Assembly (NCBI GenBank): GCA_021776145.1
Contig: JAJFGM010000556.1
Span: 1 to 12,754, forward strand
Source: Kiloniellaceae bacterium
Lineage (GTDB): Bacteria; Pseudomonadota; Alphaproteobacteria; Kiloniellales; Kiloniellaceae
Direction of reading: 5' to 3'
Length of the DNA: 12,754 bases
Part shown: one piece after another, positions 6,646-12,754 of the stretch
How positions within the stretch are numbered: the first letter of the stretch is position 1
Layout of the letters: each line of letters begins with the position of its first letter
Translations under genes and position numbers: made by a program
The notes under the pieces: generated by a model
What the model was told of the DNA's origin: nothing
Database searches by the model: none
What the model saw: the letters and a program-made list of their open reading frames with translations, nothing else

Positions 6646-7146
6646 ATGTCAGGACTAGATATTCGTCCCGCCGACCCCGAAGACGCCGCAGTCGTGCATG
6701 CCATGCTGCGCGCGCTGGCGGAGCACGTCGGCGACAGTGAGAAGTTCGCCAACACGCTGGAAAAAGTCCGCCGCGACGCCTTTGGGCCGGAGGCGCGCTA
6801 CGAGACCTACCTGGCCGAACTCGACGGCCGGCCTGCCGGGCTGGCGGCCATCTTCATGACCTACTCGACGTTCACCGGCCGCCCCTGCCTGTTCGTCGAT
6901 TCGCTATATGTCGAGGACTGGGCGCGCGGCGCCGACGTCGGCCGCCAGTTGATGGCGCTGGCCTGCAGGCTGGCCTGCGCGCGCGATTGCGTACGTGTCG
7001 ACTTGAACGTGCACCATGACAATCCGGCGCAGCATTTTTACCAAACCCTGGGCATGGCGGCGACCGGGGAACAGCCCTACCAGATCAAGGGCGAGGCCAT
7101 GCAGGCCCTGGCCAAGCTGTCGGCAGCGGTGGCCTGGGATCTTTAG
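6646..7146 (+). CDS. GNAT-family N-acetyltransferase (diamine/spermidine acetyltransferase-like)
   Basis: The chosen ATG at 6646 gives 166 residues beginning SGLDIRPADPEDAAV, the normal first strand of a GNAT fold. GAGG lies close before it (6639-6642, three-base gap), so a TTG at 6628 remains possible. Motif A is clear: strand CLFVDSLYVE (81-90), then WARGADVGRQLM (92-103), which corresponds to the acetyl-CoA pyrophosphate loop R/Q-x-x-G-x-G/A. Motif B is VDLNVHHDNPAQHFYQTLGM (118-137). YSTFTGRP before motif A resembles the spermidine/diamine acetyltransferase subgroup. The enzyme would transfer acetyl from acetyl-CoA to a primary amine in the cytosol; the substrate is not determined. It ends nine bases from the end of the convergent isomerase gene. 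The 160 bp upstream show no gene. Confidence 0.88.
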   Translation: MSGLDIRPADPEDAAVVHAMLRALAEHVGDSEKFANTLEKVRRDAFGPEARYETYLAELDGRPAGLAAIFMTYSTFTGRPCLFVDSLYVEDWARGADVGRQLMALACRLACARDCVRVDLNVHHDNPAQHFYQTLGMAATGEQPYQIKGEAMQALAKLSAAVAWDL

Positions 7147-7155
7147 GTCGCCATC

Positions 7156-7935
7156 TCAACAGTGCGCCTGGAAGTCCTTGCTTACGGCAGCGAAACCCTC
7201 CGCCGACTGCATGCCCGAGCCGACCAGTCCGCCGTCGATGTGCGGCATGGCGAAGTACTCGGCGCCGTTGTCCTTGTTGACGCTGCCGCCGTAAAGCAGG
7301 GACACCTCGTCGCCCAAGGCGCGGCCGAAAGCCTGGTCGATCAGGCCGCGGATCGCGGCATGGATGTCGTTGGCGATTTCGGCGTTCAGGGTCTTGCCGC
7401 TGCCGCTGGTGCTGATCGCCCACATCGGCTCGTAGGCGACAAGTAAGTCGTCGGCCGTCGCCGGGCGCCCGAGGGCCTCGGCGGCGCGCGACAGGGTCGC
7501 GAGTTGGCGGGTCAAAACTTCGCTGGTCTGCTCGGCTTCGTACTGCTCCAGCGTCTCGCCGATGCAAAGGATCGGTCGAATGCCCTTCTTGAAGCATTCG
7601 GCCAATCGCTTTTCGATGATGCGCTCGTCCTCGTTGAGGTGGAGCCGGCGCTCGGAGTGGGCGATGATGCAAAAGCCGATGCCATAGTGAACCAGGTCGT
7701 CGGCGTTGATTTCACCGGTCAGCGAATAGCTGTCGCTCCAGCCGACGTTCTGTGCCGCCAAGTGATAGCCGTGGTCGAGCCCGGCGAAGGCCGCCAGGCA
7801 AATCGCCGAGGGCGCGACGCCGATCTGGTGCCCGGACTCGCGCGCGGTGTTGCTGCGGTTCTGTACCAGAACGTCGAATGCCGAAAAGACATCGAGTTTG
7901 TTCTTGAAGGTGCCGAAGAGGTACTTCTTGCGCAT
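7156..7935 (-). CDS. Triosephosphate isomerase homologue with altered N-terminal motif
   Basis: The 259-residue protein covers the whole TIM barrel. The catalytic His is in IIAHSERR (H93) and the catalytic Glu in AYEPMWAIS (E169). The flexible loop reads PMWAISTSG, close to the usual PVWAIGTG, and the phosphate-binding YGGSVN is at 215-220. AAQNVGWSD and LTGEI match the family. The N-terminal hallmark G-N-W-K-M-N is changed to G-T-F-K-N-K: Lys11 is kept, but the substrate-contacting Asn becomes Thr9 and the Trp becomes Phe. The spacing from Lys to His (82) equals that of classical TIM. It may be a true but divergent TIM or a paralogue acting on another phosphosugar, such as a tetrulose phosphate. 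No glycolytic genes are adjacent. GGA six bases before the ATG at 7935 gives modest start support. Confidence 0.87.
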   Translation of the reverse strand: MRKKYLFGTFKNKLDVFSAFDVLVQNRSNTARESGHQIGVAPSAICLAAFAGLDHGYHLAAQNVGWSDSYSLTGEINADDLVHYGIGFCIIAHSERRLHLNEDERIIEKRLAECFKKGIRPILCIGETLEQYEAEQTSEVLTRQLATLSRAAEALGRPATADDLLVAYEPMWAISTSGSGKTLNAEIANDIHAAIRGLIDQAFGRALGDEVSLLYGGSVNKDNGAEYFAMPHIDGGLVGSGMQSAEGFAAVSKDFQAHC

Positions 7936-8128
7936 GTGATTCCAAACTTTCGCGGCGTCATCGCCCCTTCAAACGGCCACCCCGGCTGCTCAAAAGCGAT
8001 GATCGTGGCATGTCTACAAGGCCGCGGCGACGACCGCGCGCCTCTTGACCGGCGGCATAGCAGACCGCGCGACCTAATTCAAACCGAAGCGAAGATGCGC
8101 TGAGCGCGATTGTACCGCGTGGCCGCCA

Positions 8129-8148
8129 TCGGATATCGTGAAATCCGA
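8129..8148. repeat. Inverted repeat upstream of the GFA-family gene
   Basis: TCGGAT and ATCCGA form perfect 6-base arms around an 8-base spacer, ending 22 bases before the ATG at 8171. It could be an operator or a leader hairpin. The rest of the 235-bp gap 7936-8170, between divergent genes, shows nothing else clear. Confidence 0.3.
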
Positions 8149-8170
8149 CAATCAGGCGTTGGGGTGAGCG

Positions 8171-8605
8171 ATGAGTGAGGTCCGAAGCGATAGCGTGCTG
8201 GCAGGCGGTTGCCAGTGCGGCGACATCCGCTACGAGGTCCGCGGTGTGCCGTGCGATCTCTATGCCTGCCACTGCCGCGAGTGCCGCAAGCAGTCGGCCT
8301 CGGCATTTGGCATTTCGCTCATGGTCAAGAGCGCCGATCTGGTGCTCGTCTCGGGAGTTCCGAAAATCTGGTCGCGGGCGGCGACGCTCGGCGGCTCGCT
8401 CGACTGTGCCTTTTGCCCGCGCTGCGGGTCGCGCCTGTGGCATGGCGACCCCAAACGCGATGAAGAGGTCAGCGTCAAGGGCGGCTCGCTCGACACGCCG
8501 CCCGATCTGTCGGGCGCCAAGCATATCTGGGTTTCCCGCAAGCTCCCGGGCGTGGTGATCCCCGACCATGTCGAGATCCACGCCGAGGAACCGCCGGACG
8601 CCTGA
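8171..8605 (+). CDS. GFA/CENP-V-fold zinc protein (Mss4-like)
   Basis: The 144-residue protein has the eight-cysteine pattern of the family first named for glutathione-dependent formaldehyde-activating enzyme: GGCQCGDIRY (C14, C16), CHCRECRKQ (C33, C35, C38) and, after a strand, DCAFCPRCGSRL (C79, C82, C85). The later Cys pair and the earlier groups bind structural and catalytic zinc in known members. GGGGTGAG just before the ATG is a good ribosome binding site. Some members were reported to speed formation of S-hydroxymethylglutathione, but most are uncharacterised, so a formaldehyde role should not be assumed. The neighbouring genes do not form a formaldehyde pathway. It probably acts alone or with the membrane-protein gene 87 bp downstream. 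Confidence 0.88.
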   Translation: MSEVRSDSVLAGGCQCGDIRYEVRGVPCDLYACHCRECRKQSASAFGISLMVKSADLVLVSGVPKIWSRAATLGGSLDCAFCPRCGSRLWHGDPKRDEEVSVKGGSLDTPPDLSGAKHIWVSRKLPGVVIPDHVEIHAEEPPDA

Positions 8606-8692
8606 TGGGCTAATGAAGTGCTTCGCGCCCTGGGGATTTGCCAGGCGGCACTTGGCCTGTTATGCGATGCGGTCTGACCAGCAAGGGGCTGC

Positions 8693-9052
8693 ATGGCAAA
8701 GAAGCGTTTCAAGGAAGGTTTCGATCGCCTCGGCATCGTCGTCTTCGTGGTCTTCGCGGCGGGCTTTCTGCTGGTCTATCTGCTGGCCCGGGAGCCCTTT
8801 ATCTTGCCGCCGCAAGGAAGCCCGGAGCGGGTCGCGGTCGACGCCGATTTGGCGGAGAACTGCAACCCGGACAACGACGGCCCCTTCGCTACGCTATGCC
8901 GCGAAAGGGTTATGGCCAAGTACCGCTGGGAGTTCTACCGCAGCTATTCAAGCGGCTTTTCGATGGTCTTCGTCGGGCTCCTGGCCCTGGCTGCGATGGT
9001 TATCGGATATCGCACGCTGCGTTGGGTCGTCGCTGGCTTCAAGCAGGGTTGA
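8693..9052 (+). CDS. Two-helix membrane protein of unknown function
   Basis: AAGGGG four bases before the ATG at 8693 supports the start, and the product has 119 residues. A basic N-terminus (KKRFKEG) precedes a first membrane helix at about 14-31. A middle section of about 55 residues is polar and holds two cysteines (C57 and C69) flanking an NPDNDGP turn. A second helix spans about 88-105, and the tail is basic. The positive-inside rule predicts both ends in the cytoplasm and the middle section outside, where the two cysteines could form a disulfide. I do not recognise a family. The gene is convergent with a small membrane-protein gene ending 15 bases away. Confidence 0.6.
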   Translation: MAKKRFKEGFDRLGIVVFVVFAAGFLLVYLLAREPFILPPQGSPERVAVDADLAENCNPDNDGPFATLCRERVMAKYRWEFYRSYSSGFSMVFVGLLALAAMVIGYRTLRWVVAGFKQG

Positions 9053-9067
9053 TCCCCTTTACCGGCC

Positions 9068-9244
9068 CTACTGGCCGTTTTTCTTGTATTCCTCGATCAG
9101 CGCCTGCGCAAAGTCCACATAAACCATGACCAGCACAATGCCGACGATGAAATAGAACGGCAAGGCACCGATCGAAATGGCAAGACCGCCGGCGAAGAGG
9201 GTGATGATAGTGGTGCCGATCAGGCCGGCAATCAGGGTGCTCAT
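9068..9244 (-). CDS. Small membrane protein (58 residues)
   Basis: Reading leftward from the ATG at 9242-9244 to the TAG at 9068-9070 gives an unbroken 58-codon frame with G/C-rich third positions. The protein is hydrophobic from residue 3 to about 43, enough for two tight helices (about 4-25 and 29-44) broken by GALP, and then has a soluble charged tail (ALIEEYKKNGQ). Such length, composition and position are typical of a true small membrane protein rather than a chance frame. GAGTGAG adjoins the ATG, a weak or tightly spaced ribosome binding site. It lies 108 bp downstream of the amidase on the same strand, so it may be the last gene of the TRAP-amidase operon, although a GC-rich hairpin lies between. 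Its function is unknown. Confidence 0.62.
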   Translation of the reverse strand: MSTLIAGLIGTTIITLFAGGLAISIGALPFYFIVGIVLVMVYVDFAQALIEEYKKNGQ

Positions 9245-9310
9245 CTCACTCGCGTCCCGAGGTGCTGAAGTGCCAGAGTATAAACCATTTGCGGCGTGCG
9301 CTCAAAGCGG

Positions 9311-9337
9311 TGCCGCTGCCGATCGGCCGCCGCGGCA
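9311..9337. repeat. GC-rich nested dyad after the amidase gene
   Basis: TGCCGC (9311-9316) pairs with GCGGCA (9332-9337) around the perfect 10-base palindrome GCCGATCGGC (9318-9327). It begins about 15 bases beyond the amidase stop, read on the minus strand. No T-run follows, so it may be a weak terminator, an RNA-stabilising hairpin or chance in GC-rich DNA. Confidence 0.35.
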
Positions 9338-9352
9338 GGCAAGCGGTCGCGG

Positions 9353-10708
9353 TCATGGCTCGCAGGCCTGGCTCAACCAGGCTGCCGTACGCAGCAGGCG
9401 TGCGTCGTCTCCGGCCGGACCGACCAGCTGCACGCCGACCGGTAGATCGTTCGAGCCCCTAAGCAGGGGGAGGGAGAGCGCAGGCAAGCCGCAGAGTGTC
9501 CAGATCGTGCAGAAGATCGGGCTGCCGGTGGTGTCCAGGCCTTGCGGTGCCTCACCGGTCGCCGCCGGTGTCAGGATGGCGTCGAAGTCTTCGAATATCG
9601 GCGCCAGGATGCCGCGCAACAGTTCGCGGTGTTCCTCGGCGGCATTGTAGTCGACCGCGAGGATTTTTTGGCCGCGCTCGATCATTTCGCGCAATCGCGC
9701 GCTGAGACCGTCCTCGCCGCGGGCGTATTCGCGCGCAAAGCTGCGCGCAAGATCGGCTTCGAGAATGAGGCGATGCTGTTCGGCGGCCCCGGCAAGCTGG
9801 CTGTCGAGGTCGATCTCCTCGACCTGGGCGCCCAGATGCTCGACCATTTCGCCGAAACCCTCGTGTACGTCGCTTTCGGCTTCGCCCCAGTGTGGTGTCT
9901 TTACAAAGGCGAAGCGCGGCGGCGCCGGGGGCTCGGCCAGGGCGCTGGCGAGCAGCGGCGGGCGGGACCGCCGTACGCTGTCGGGATCCCTTTCGTCGAA
10001 GGCGATCAACTGTTCGGCCAAGAGTGCCGCGTCGGGTATATCGCGCGCGAAGACGCCGATGTGATCCAGCAGGCGTGACTGCTTGAGGACGCGATGGCGA
10101 GAGATCAAGCCGTGGCTGGGCTTGAAGCCGACGACTCCGCAATAGGCGGCGGGGCGCACCACCGAACCGTTGGTCTGCGTGCCAACGGCCAGAGGTGCCA
10201 TGTAGGCGGCGACGGCGGCGGCGGAGCCGCTCGACGAGCCACCTGGGCTGCGTCCGGGATCGTGCGGATTGCGGGTCTTGCCGGGCGTGTAAACCGCCAT
10301 TTCCGTGGTCACGGTCTTGCCGAGAACGATTGCTCCCGCGGCGCGCAGCAGGGAGACCAGAGTGGCATCGTTTCCAGGCGAACGTCCCTGGTAAAGCGGC
10401 GTGCCGTATTCCGTCGGCATGTCGCTGGTATCGACGATATCCTTGACGCCGACCGGAACTCCATGCAGGGCGCCCAAGGGCCGGCCAGCCTGACGGTGCT
10501 TGTCCAGTTCCCGGGCCAGGGCGAGTGCCTGTTGCGGATCGACATGGGTCCAGGCCTGGACCGTGTCTTCAAAGGCGGAGATTCGCGCCAGGCAGTCACC
10601 AACCAGTTCCTCGGAGCTGATTTCGCCGGCGCGAATAAGCCGGGCGGCTTCGCTGGCGCCGAGACGGGACAAACCCGTGTCTGTCGTCGTTACGGACGTC
10701 TTTTGCAT
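9353..10708 (-). CDS. Amidase-signature family hydrolase
   Basis: The 451-residue protein has the full Ser-cisSer-Lys triad of the amidase-signature family. Lys89 is in PVGVKDIVDT, the cis-Ser is in PGGSSSGSAAAVA (about S158) and the nucleophile is in GTQTNGSVVRPAAYCG (about S182). Spacing matches malonamidase-type members. These enzymes hydrolyse amides to a carboxylate and ammonia. GatA is unlikely because gatB and gatC are not adjacent and the gene sits in a transporter operon. It begins seven bases after the dctM stop, with AGGCGG overlapping that stop, so the genes are translationally close and the amidase probably acts on the substrate imported by the TRAP system. No signal peptide is seen, so it is cytoplasmic. 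The exact substrate is unknown. Confidence 0.9.
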   Translation of the reverse strand: MQKTSVTTTDTGLSRLGASEAARLIRAGEISSEELVGDCLARISAFEDTVQAWTHVDPQQALALARELDKHRQAGRPLGALHGVPVGVKDIVDTSDMPTEYGTPLYQGRSPGNDATLVSLLRAAGAIVLGKTVTTEMAVYTPGKTRNPHDPGRSPGGSSSGSAAAVAAYMAPLAVGTQTNGSVVRPAAYCGVVGFKPSHGLISRHRVLKQSRLLDHIGVFARDIPDAALLAEQLIAFDERDPDSVRRSRPPLLASALAEPPAPPRFAFVKTPHWGEAESDVHEGFGEMVEHLGAQVEEIDLDSQLAGAAEQHRLILEADLARSFAREYARGEDGLSARLREMIERGQKILAVDYNAAEEHRELLRGILAPIFEDFDAILTPAATGEAPQGLDTTGSPIFCTIWTLCGLPALSLPLLRGSNDLPVGVQLVGPAGDDARLLRTAAWLSQACEP

Positions 10709-10715
10709 AATCCGC

Positions 10716-12062
10716 CTAACCGAAGAAATAGACCGGCAGCCACAGCGCGATGCCAGGGAAGATATAAAGCAACGTCATGGCGAGGATCACGATTGCCAGA
10801 TAGGGCATGATGCCGGCGAAAATCTGCATCAACTCCACACCCGGCGGTGCTACGCCCTTGAGGTAGTACGCGGCCATGGCCATGGGCGGGGTGAGGAACG
10901 AGGTTTGCAGGTTCAAGGCGACGAGGATGCCGAAAAACAGCGGATCGATACCGAAGGTATCGAGCATGGGCAGGAAAATGGGCACGAAGATGATGATGAT
11001 CTCGCTCCACTCCAGGGGCCAGCCCAATAGGAATATGATAATCTGCGCCAGAATCAGGAAGGCGACCGGCGACAACTCCATGCCGAGCACCCACTCTTCG
11101 ATCAGTTGATGGCCGCCAAGGTAGGAAAAGACCGCGGCGAAGGTCCAGGAGCCGACAAACAACCAGCACACCATGGCCGAGGTCCGGGCCGTCAGGTAGA
11201 CCGCTTCCTTCAAGCGTTGCCAGGACAGGGCGCGATAGAGAAAGGCGAGCAGCAGACCACCGAAAGAGCCGACGCCGGCGGCTTCGGCCGGGGTCGCGAT
11301 GCCGGCCAGGATGGCGCCGAGCACGCTCATGATGAGGACAAAAAGCGGCACGAAGGACGTCAAGAGCTGCCACAGAATCTTGCCTAGGGGCGGCACGTCT
11401 TCCTGCCGTGGTTTCGGCGCCAGGGAGGGATCGATCCAGGCGCGCGTGACCACGTAGAGCATGTACATGCCGGCAAGCATCATGCCGGGAAAGAGCGCCG
11501 CCGCATAAAGGCGCACCGGCGATTGTTCGGCGATGGCGGCGTAGACGATCAGCATGATACTTGGCGGGATGAGAATGCCCAGACAGCCGCCGGCGCAGAT
11601 CACCCCGGCGGCGAACCTGGGCTCGTATCCGGCGCGTAGCATGGCCGGAAATGCGAGCAGGCCCATCAGTGTGACCACGGCGCCAATGATACCGGTCGCC
11701 GTGGCAAAGATGGCACAGGTCGCCAACGCGGCGATGGCCATGGAGCCGGGCAGGTTGCGTGCCGCCATCTGAATGCTGAAAAACAGCCGGTCGACGATGT
11801 TGGCCCGTTCCACCACGTAGCCCATAAACAAAAACAATGGCACCGCCACCAGGACATCGTTCGACATCACCGAGAAGGTGTTCTGCACGAAAAGGTCGAA
11901 GATGCGATTATCGAACAGCGAATTCATGCGCTCGGGGTCGTAATAGGCGTAGTAACCAAAAGCGATGCCCATGGCGATCAACGTGAAGGCGATGGGAAAC
12001 CCGAGCAGGACAATTAAAATGAACAGTCCCAGCATCATGATAGCGATTTGCGGATCCGTCAT
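10716..12062 (-). CDS. dctM: TRAP transporter large permease subunit (DctM family)
   Basis: The 448-residue product is almost entirely hydrophobic helices, about 12 by inspection, as expected of the DctM membrane-channel subunit. The N-terminal IMMLGLFILIVLLGFPIAF is typical. The two family signatures are visible: the segment GCLGILIPPSIMLIVYA (159-175) and its second-half counterpart NLQTSFLTPPMAMAA near the end. With the small subunit and a periplasmic binding protein it imports organic acids using a sodium gradient. The start codon overlaps the dctQ stop by four bases (ATGA), which is strong evidence for a shared operon and coupled translation. The amidase follows after seven bases. The substrate is not predictable from this subunit, so the gene symbol denotes the family only. 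Confidence 0.94.
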   Translation of the reverse strand: MTDPQIAIMMLGLFILIVLLGFPIAFTLIAMGIAFGYYAYYDPERMNSLFDNRIFDLFVQNTFSVMSNDVLVAVPLFLFMGYVVERANIVDRLFFSIQMAARNLPGSMAIAALATCAIFATATGIIGAVVTLMGLLAFPAMLRAGYEPRFAAGVICAGGCLGILIPPSIMLIVYAAIAEQSPVRLYAAALFPGMMLAGMYMLYVVTRAWIDPSLAPKPRQEDVPPLGKILWQLLTSFVPLFVLIMSVLGAILAGIATPAEAAGVGSFGGLLLAFLYRALSWQRLKEAVYLTARTSAMVCWLFVGSWTFAAVFSYLGGHQLIEEWVLGMELSPVAFLILAQIIIFLLGWPLEWSEIIIIFVPIFLPMLDTFGIDPLFFGILVALNLQTSFLTPPMAMAAYYLKGVAPPGVELMQIFAGIMPYLAIVILAMTLLYIFPGIALWLPVYFFG

Positions 12063-12691
12063 CGTCGGGCCCCTGTCTTGGGCAAGTCACCGTCCTTGGG
12101 CGGCTCGTCATCGCTATGTGCCCGCGCTTGGTCCTCGTGCTGATGGATCAGCATCGATCCGGTTTCTTCAACGTCATGTAATCGCCCGGGCCGGCGGCCG
12201 GTACGCAGACAGACAAGACAACGATAAGCTTCCGCCAGGCCTTGCAGCAGAACCAAGGCACCGGCGATGGGCATCAGGGTCTTGAAAAAATAGATCTGGA
12301 TTCGGGCCGGGCTGTTCCAGCTCACTTCCTTGTAGAACCAGGAATCCGCCGCGAAGGTATAGCCGTAGTAGACCAGCGCGACCATGCCGGGGCCGAGGAA
12401 AATGAAATAAAGCACCAGATCGATACCGGCCTGAACGCGCAGTGGCATCAGGCGGTAAACGACATCGCCGCGCACGTGGCCGTCGCGCGACAGTGTATAG
12501 GCGCCGGCCATCATAAAGAGCGCGCCATACATCTGGACCGCCATGTCGAAGGCCCAAACGGTCGGGGCGTTGAGAATGTAGCGGACGAAGACCTCGTAAC
12601 AGGTCGCAAGAGTCAGGATGACGATACACCAGCCAAAGGCCTTGCCCGTCCACATGCTAAGTCGATCGATAAAGAACAGGACGCCGTTCAT
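12059..12691 (-). CDS. dctQ: TRAP transporter small permease subunit (DctQ family)
   Basis: I choose ATG 12691, because GGGGGA lies about eight bases upstream and the protein begins NGVLFFIDRLS, the usual DctQ N-terminus. An ATG at 12748 would add 19 residues with no membrane or family character. The 210-residue product has four membrane helices (about 18-38, 50-68, 89-112 and 133-153), with the conserved WAFDMAVQMYG and RDGHVRGDVV patterns between helices 2 and 3. A charged tail of about 47 residues (164-210), rich in His, Asp, Lys and Arg, extends beyond helix 4 and is longer than I expect for the family. DctQ partners DctM in the membrane complex. The gene for the periplasmic binding subunit would be expected upstream, beyond the right edge, and is not seen here. 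Confidence 0.91.
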   Translation of the reverse strand: MNGVLFFIDRLSMWTGKAFGWCIVILTLATCYEVFVRYILNAPTVWAFDMAVQMYGALFMMAGAYTLSRDGHVRGDVVYRLMPLRVQAGIDLVLYFIFLGPGMVALVYYGYTFAADSWFYKEVSWNSPARIQIYFFKTLMPIAGALVLLQGLAEAYRCLVCLRTGRRPGRLHDVEETGSMLIHQHEDQARAHSDDEPPKDGDLPKTGARR

Positions 12692-12754
12692 GGCCACATT
12701 CCCCCGCGTCGGGCCGGCCGAGGTTTCATACGGTCGGGGCGGTGCCATTCGGCA

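Noticed and set aside
7504..8103. Plus-strand 199-codon open frame opposite the isomerase homologue
   Set aside because: It mirrors the TIM reading frame on the other strand and has no domain or ribosome binding site; the TIM motifs settle the coding strand.
7958..8581. Minus-strand 207-codon open frame opposite the GFA-family gene
   Set aside because: The plus strand carries the full eight-cysteine pattern and a good ribosome binding site, while this frame has neither.
8622..8649. Short CCTGG/CCAGG dyad between the GFA gene and the two-helix membrane protein gene
   Set aside because: The arms are only five bases and no T-run follows, so I do not call it a terminator.
10094..10810. Plus-strand 238-codon open frame opposite the amidase
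   Set aside because: It is antisense to the amidase-signature core and crosses the tight amidase-dctM junction; the sequence is repetitive in Gly and Arg with no family match.
1..12754. Mobile elements, CRISPR arrays, tRNA or rRNA genes, toxin-antitoxin or defence systems
   Set aside because: I saw no regularly spaced repeats, transposase or integrase motifs, cloverleaf-like segments, or nuclease and antitoxin pairs. The gene content is metabolic and transport-related.

Overview
The window is a GC-rich bacterial chromosome segment (roughly 60% or more G+C outside one AT-rich gap). It carries metabolic, transport and regulatory genes whose protein families are typical of Alphaproteobacteria, perhaps a Rhodospirillales-like soil or aquatic organism. 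That placement is inferred from protein style and codon use, not from a marker gene. I see no rRNA, tRNA, CRISPR array, transposase, integrase or phage gene.

Left end (1-2064, minus strand): a UDP-glucose 4-epimerase (galE-like) lies upstream of a membrane-bound, cellulose-synthase-like family 2 glycosyltransferase that runs off the left edge. Together they look like the start of an exopolysaccharide or surface-glycan unit. Then comes an 862-bp gene-free stretch (2065-2926) holding a sharply AT-rich island with dyad symmetries. It probably contains the promoter of the epimerase unit and, at its right end, that of a small orphan gene.

Centre (2927-9052): a 67-residue orphan protein and a nucleoside phosphorylase on the plus strand. 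A GcvA-type LysR regulator on the minus strand is divergent from a glutathione S-transferase, and the gap between them carries two related palindromes. A PPOX-fold flavoprotein follows the transferase closely. Next are a GNAT acetyltransferase, a convergent and divergent-looking triosephosphate isomerase homologue, a GFA/CENP-V-like zinc protein and a small two-helix membrane protein.

Right end (9068-12754, minus strand): a compact operon read leftward encodes TRAP transporter small (DctQ) and large (DctM) subunits overlapping by 4 bp, then an amidase-signature hydrolase 7 bp later. Further on is a 58-residue membrane protein. The TRAP solute-binding subunit is not in the window and may lie beyond the right edge. 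The coupling suggests uptake of an organic acid or amide followed by hydrolysis inside the cell.

Most of the window is ordinary accessory metabolism. The points most worth following are the isomerase homologue that lacks the usual N-terminal substrate-binding Asn, the paired palindromes at the LysR/GST junction, the TRAP-amidase operon, the AT-rich island, and the two small orphan proteins.
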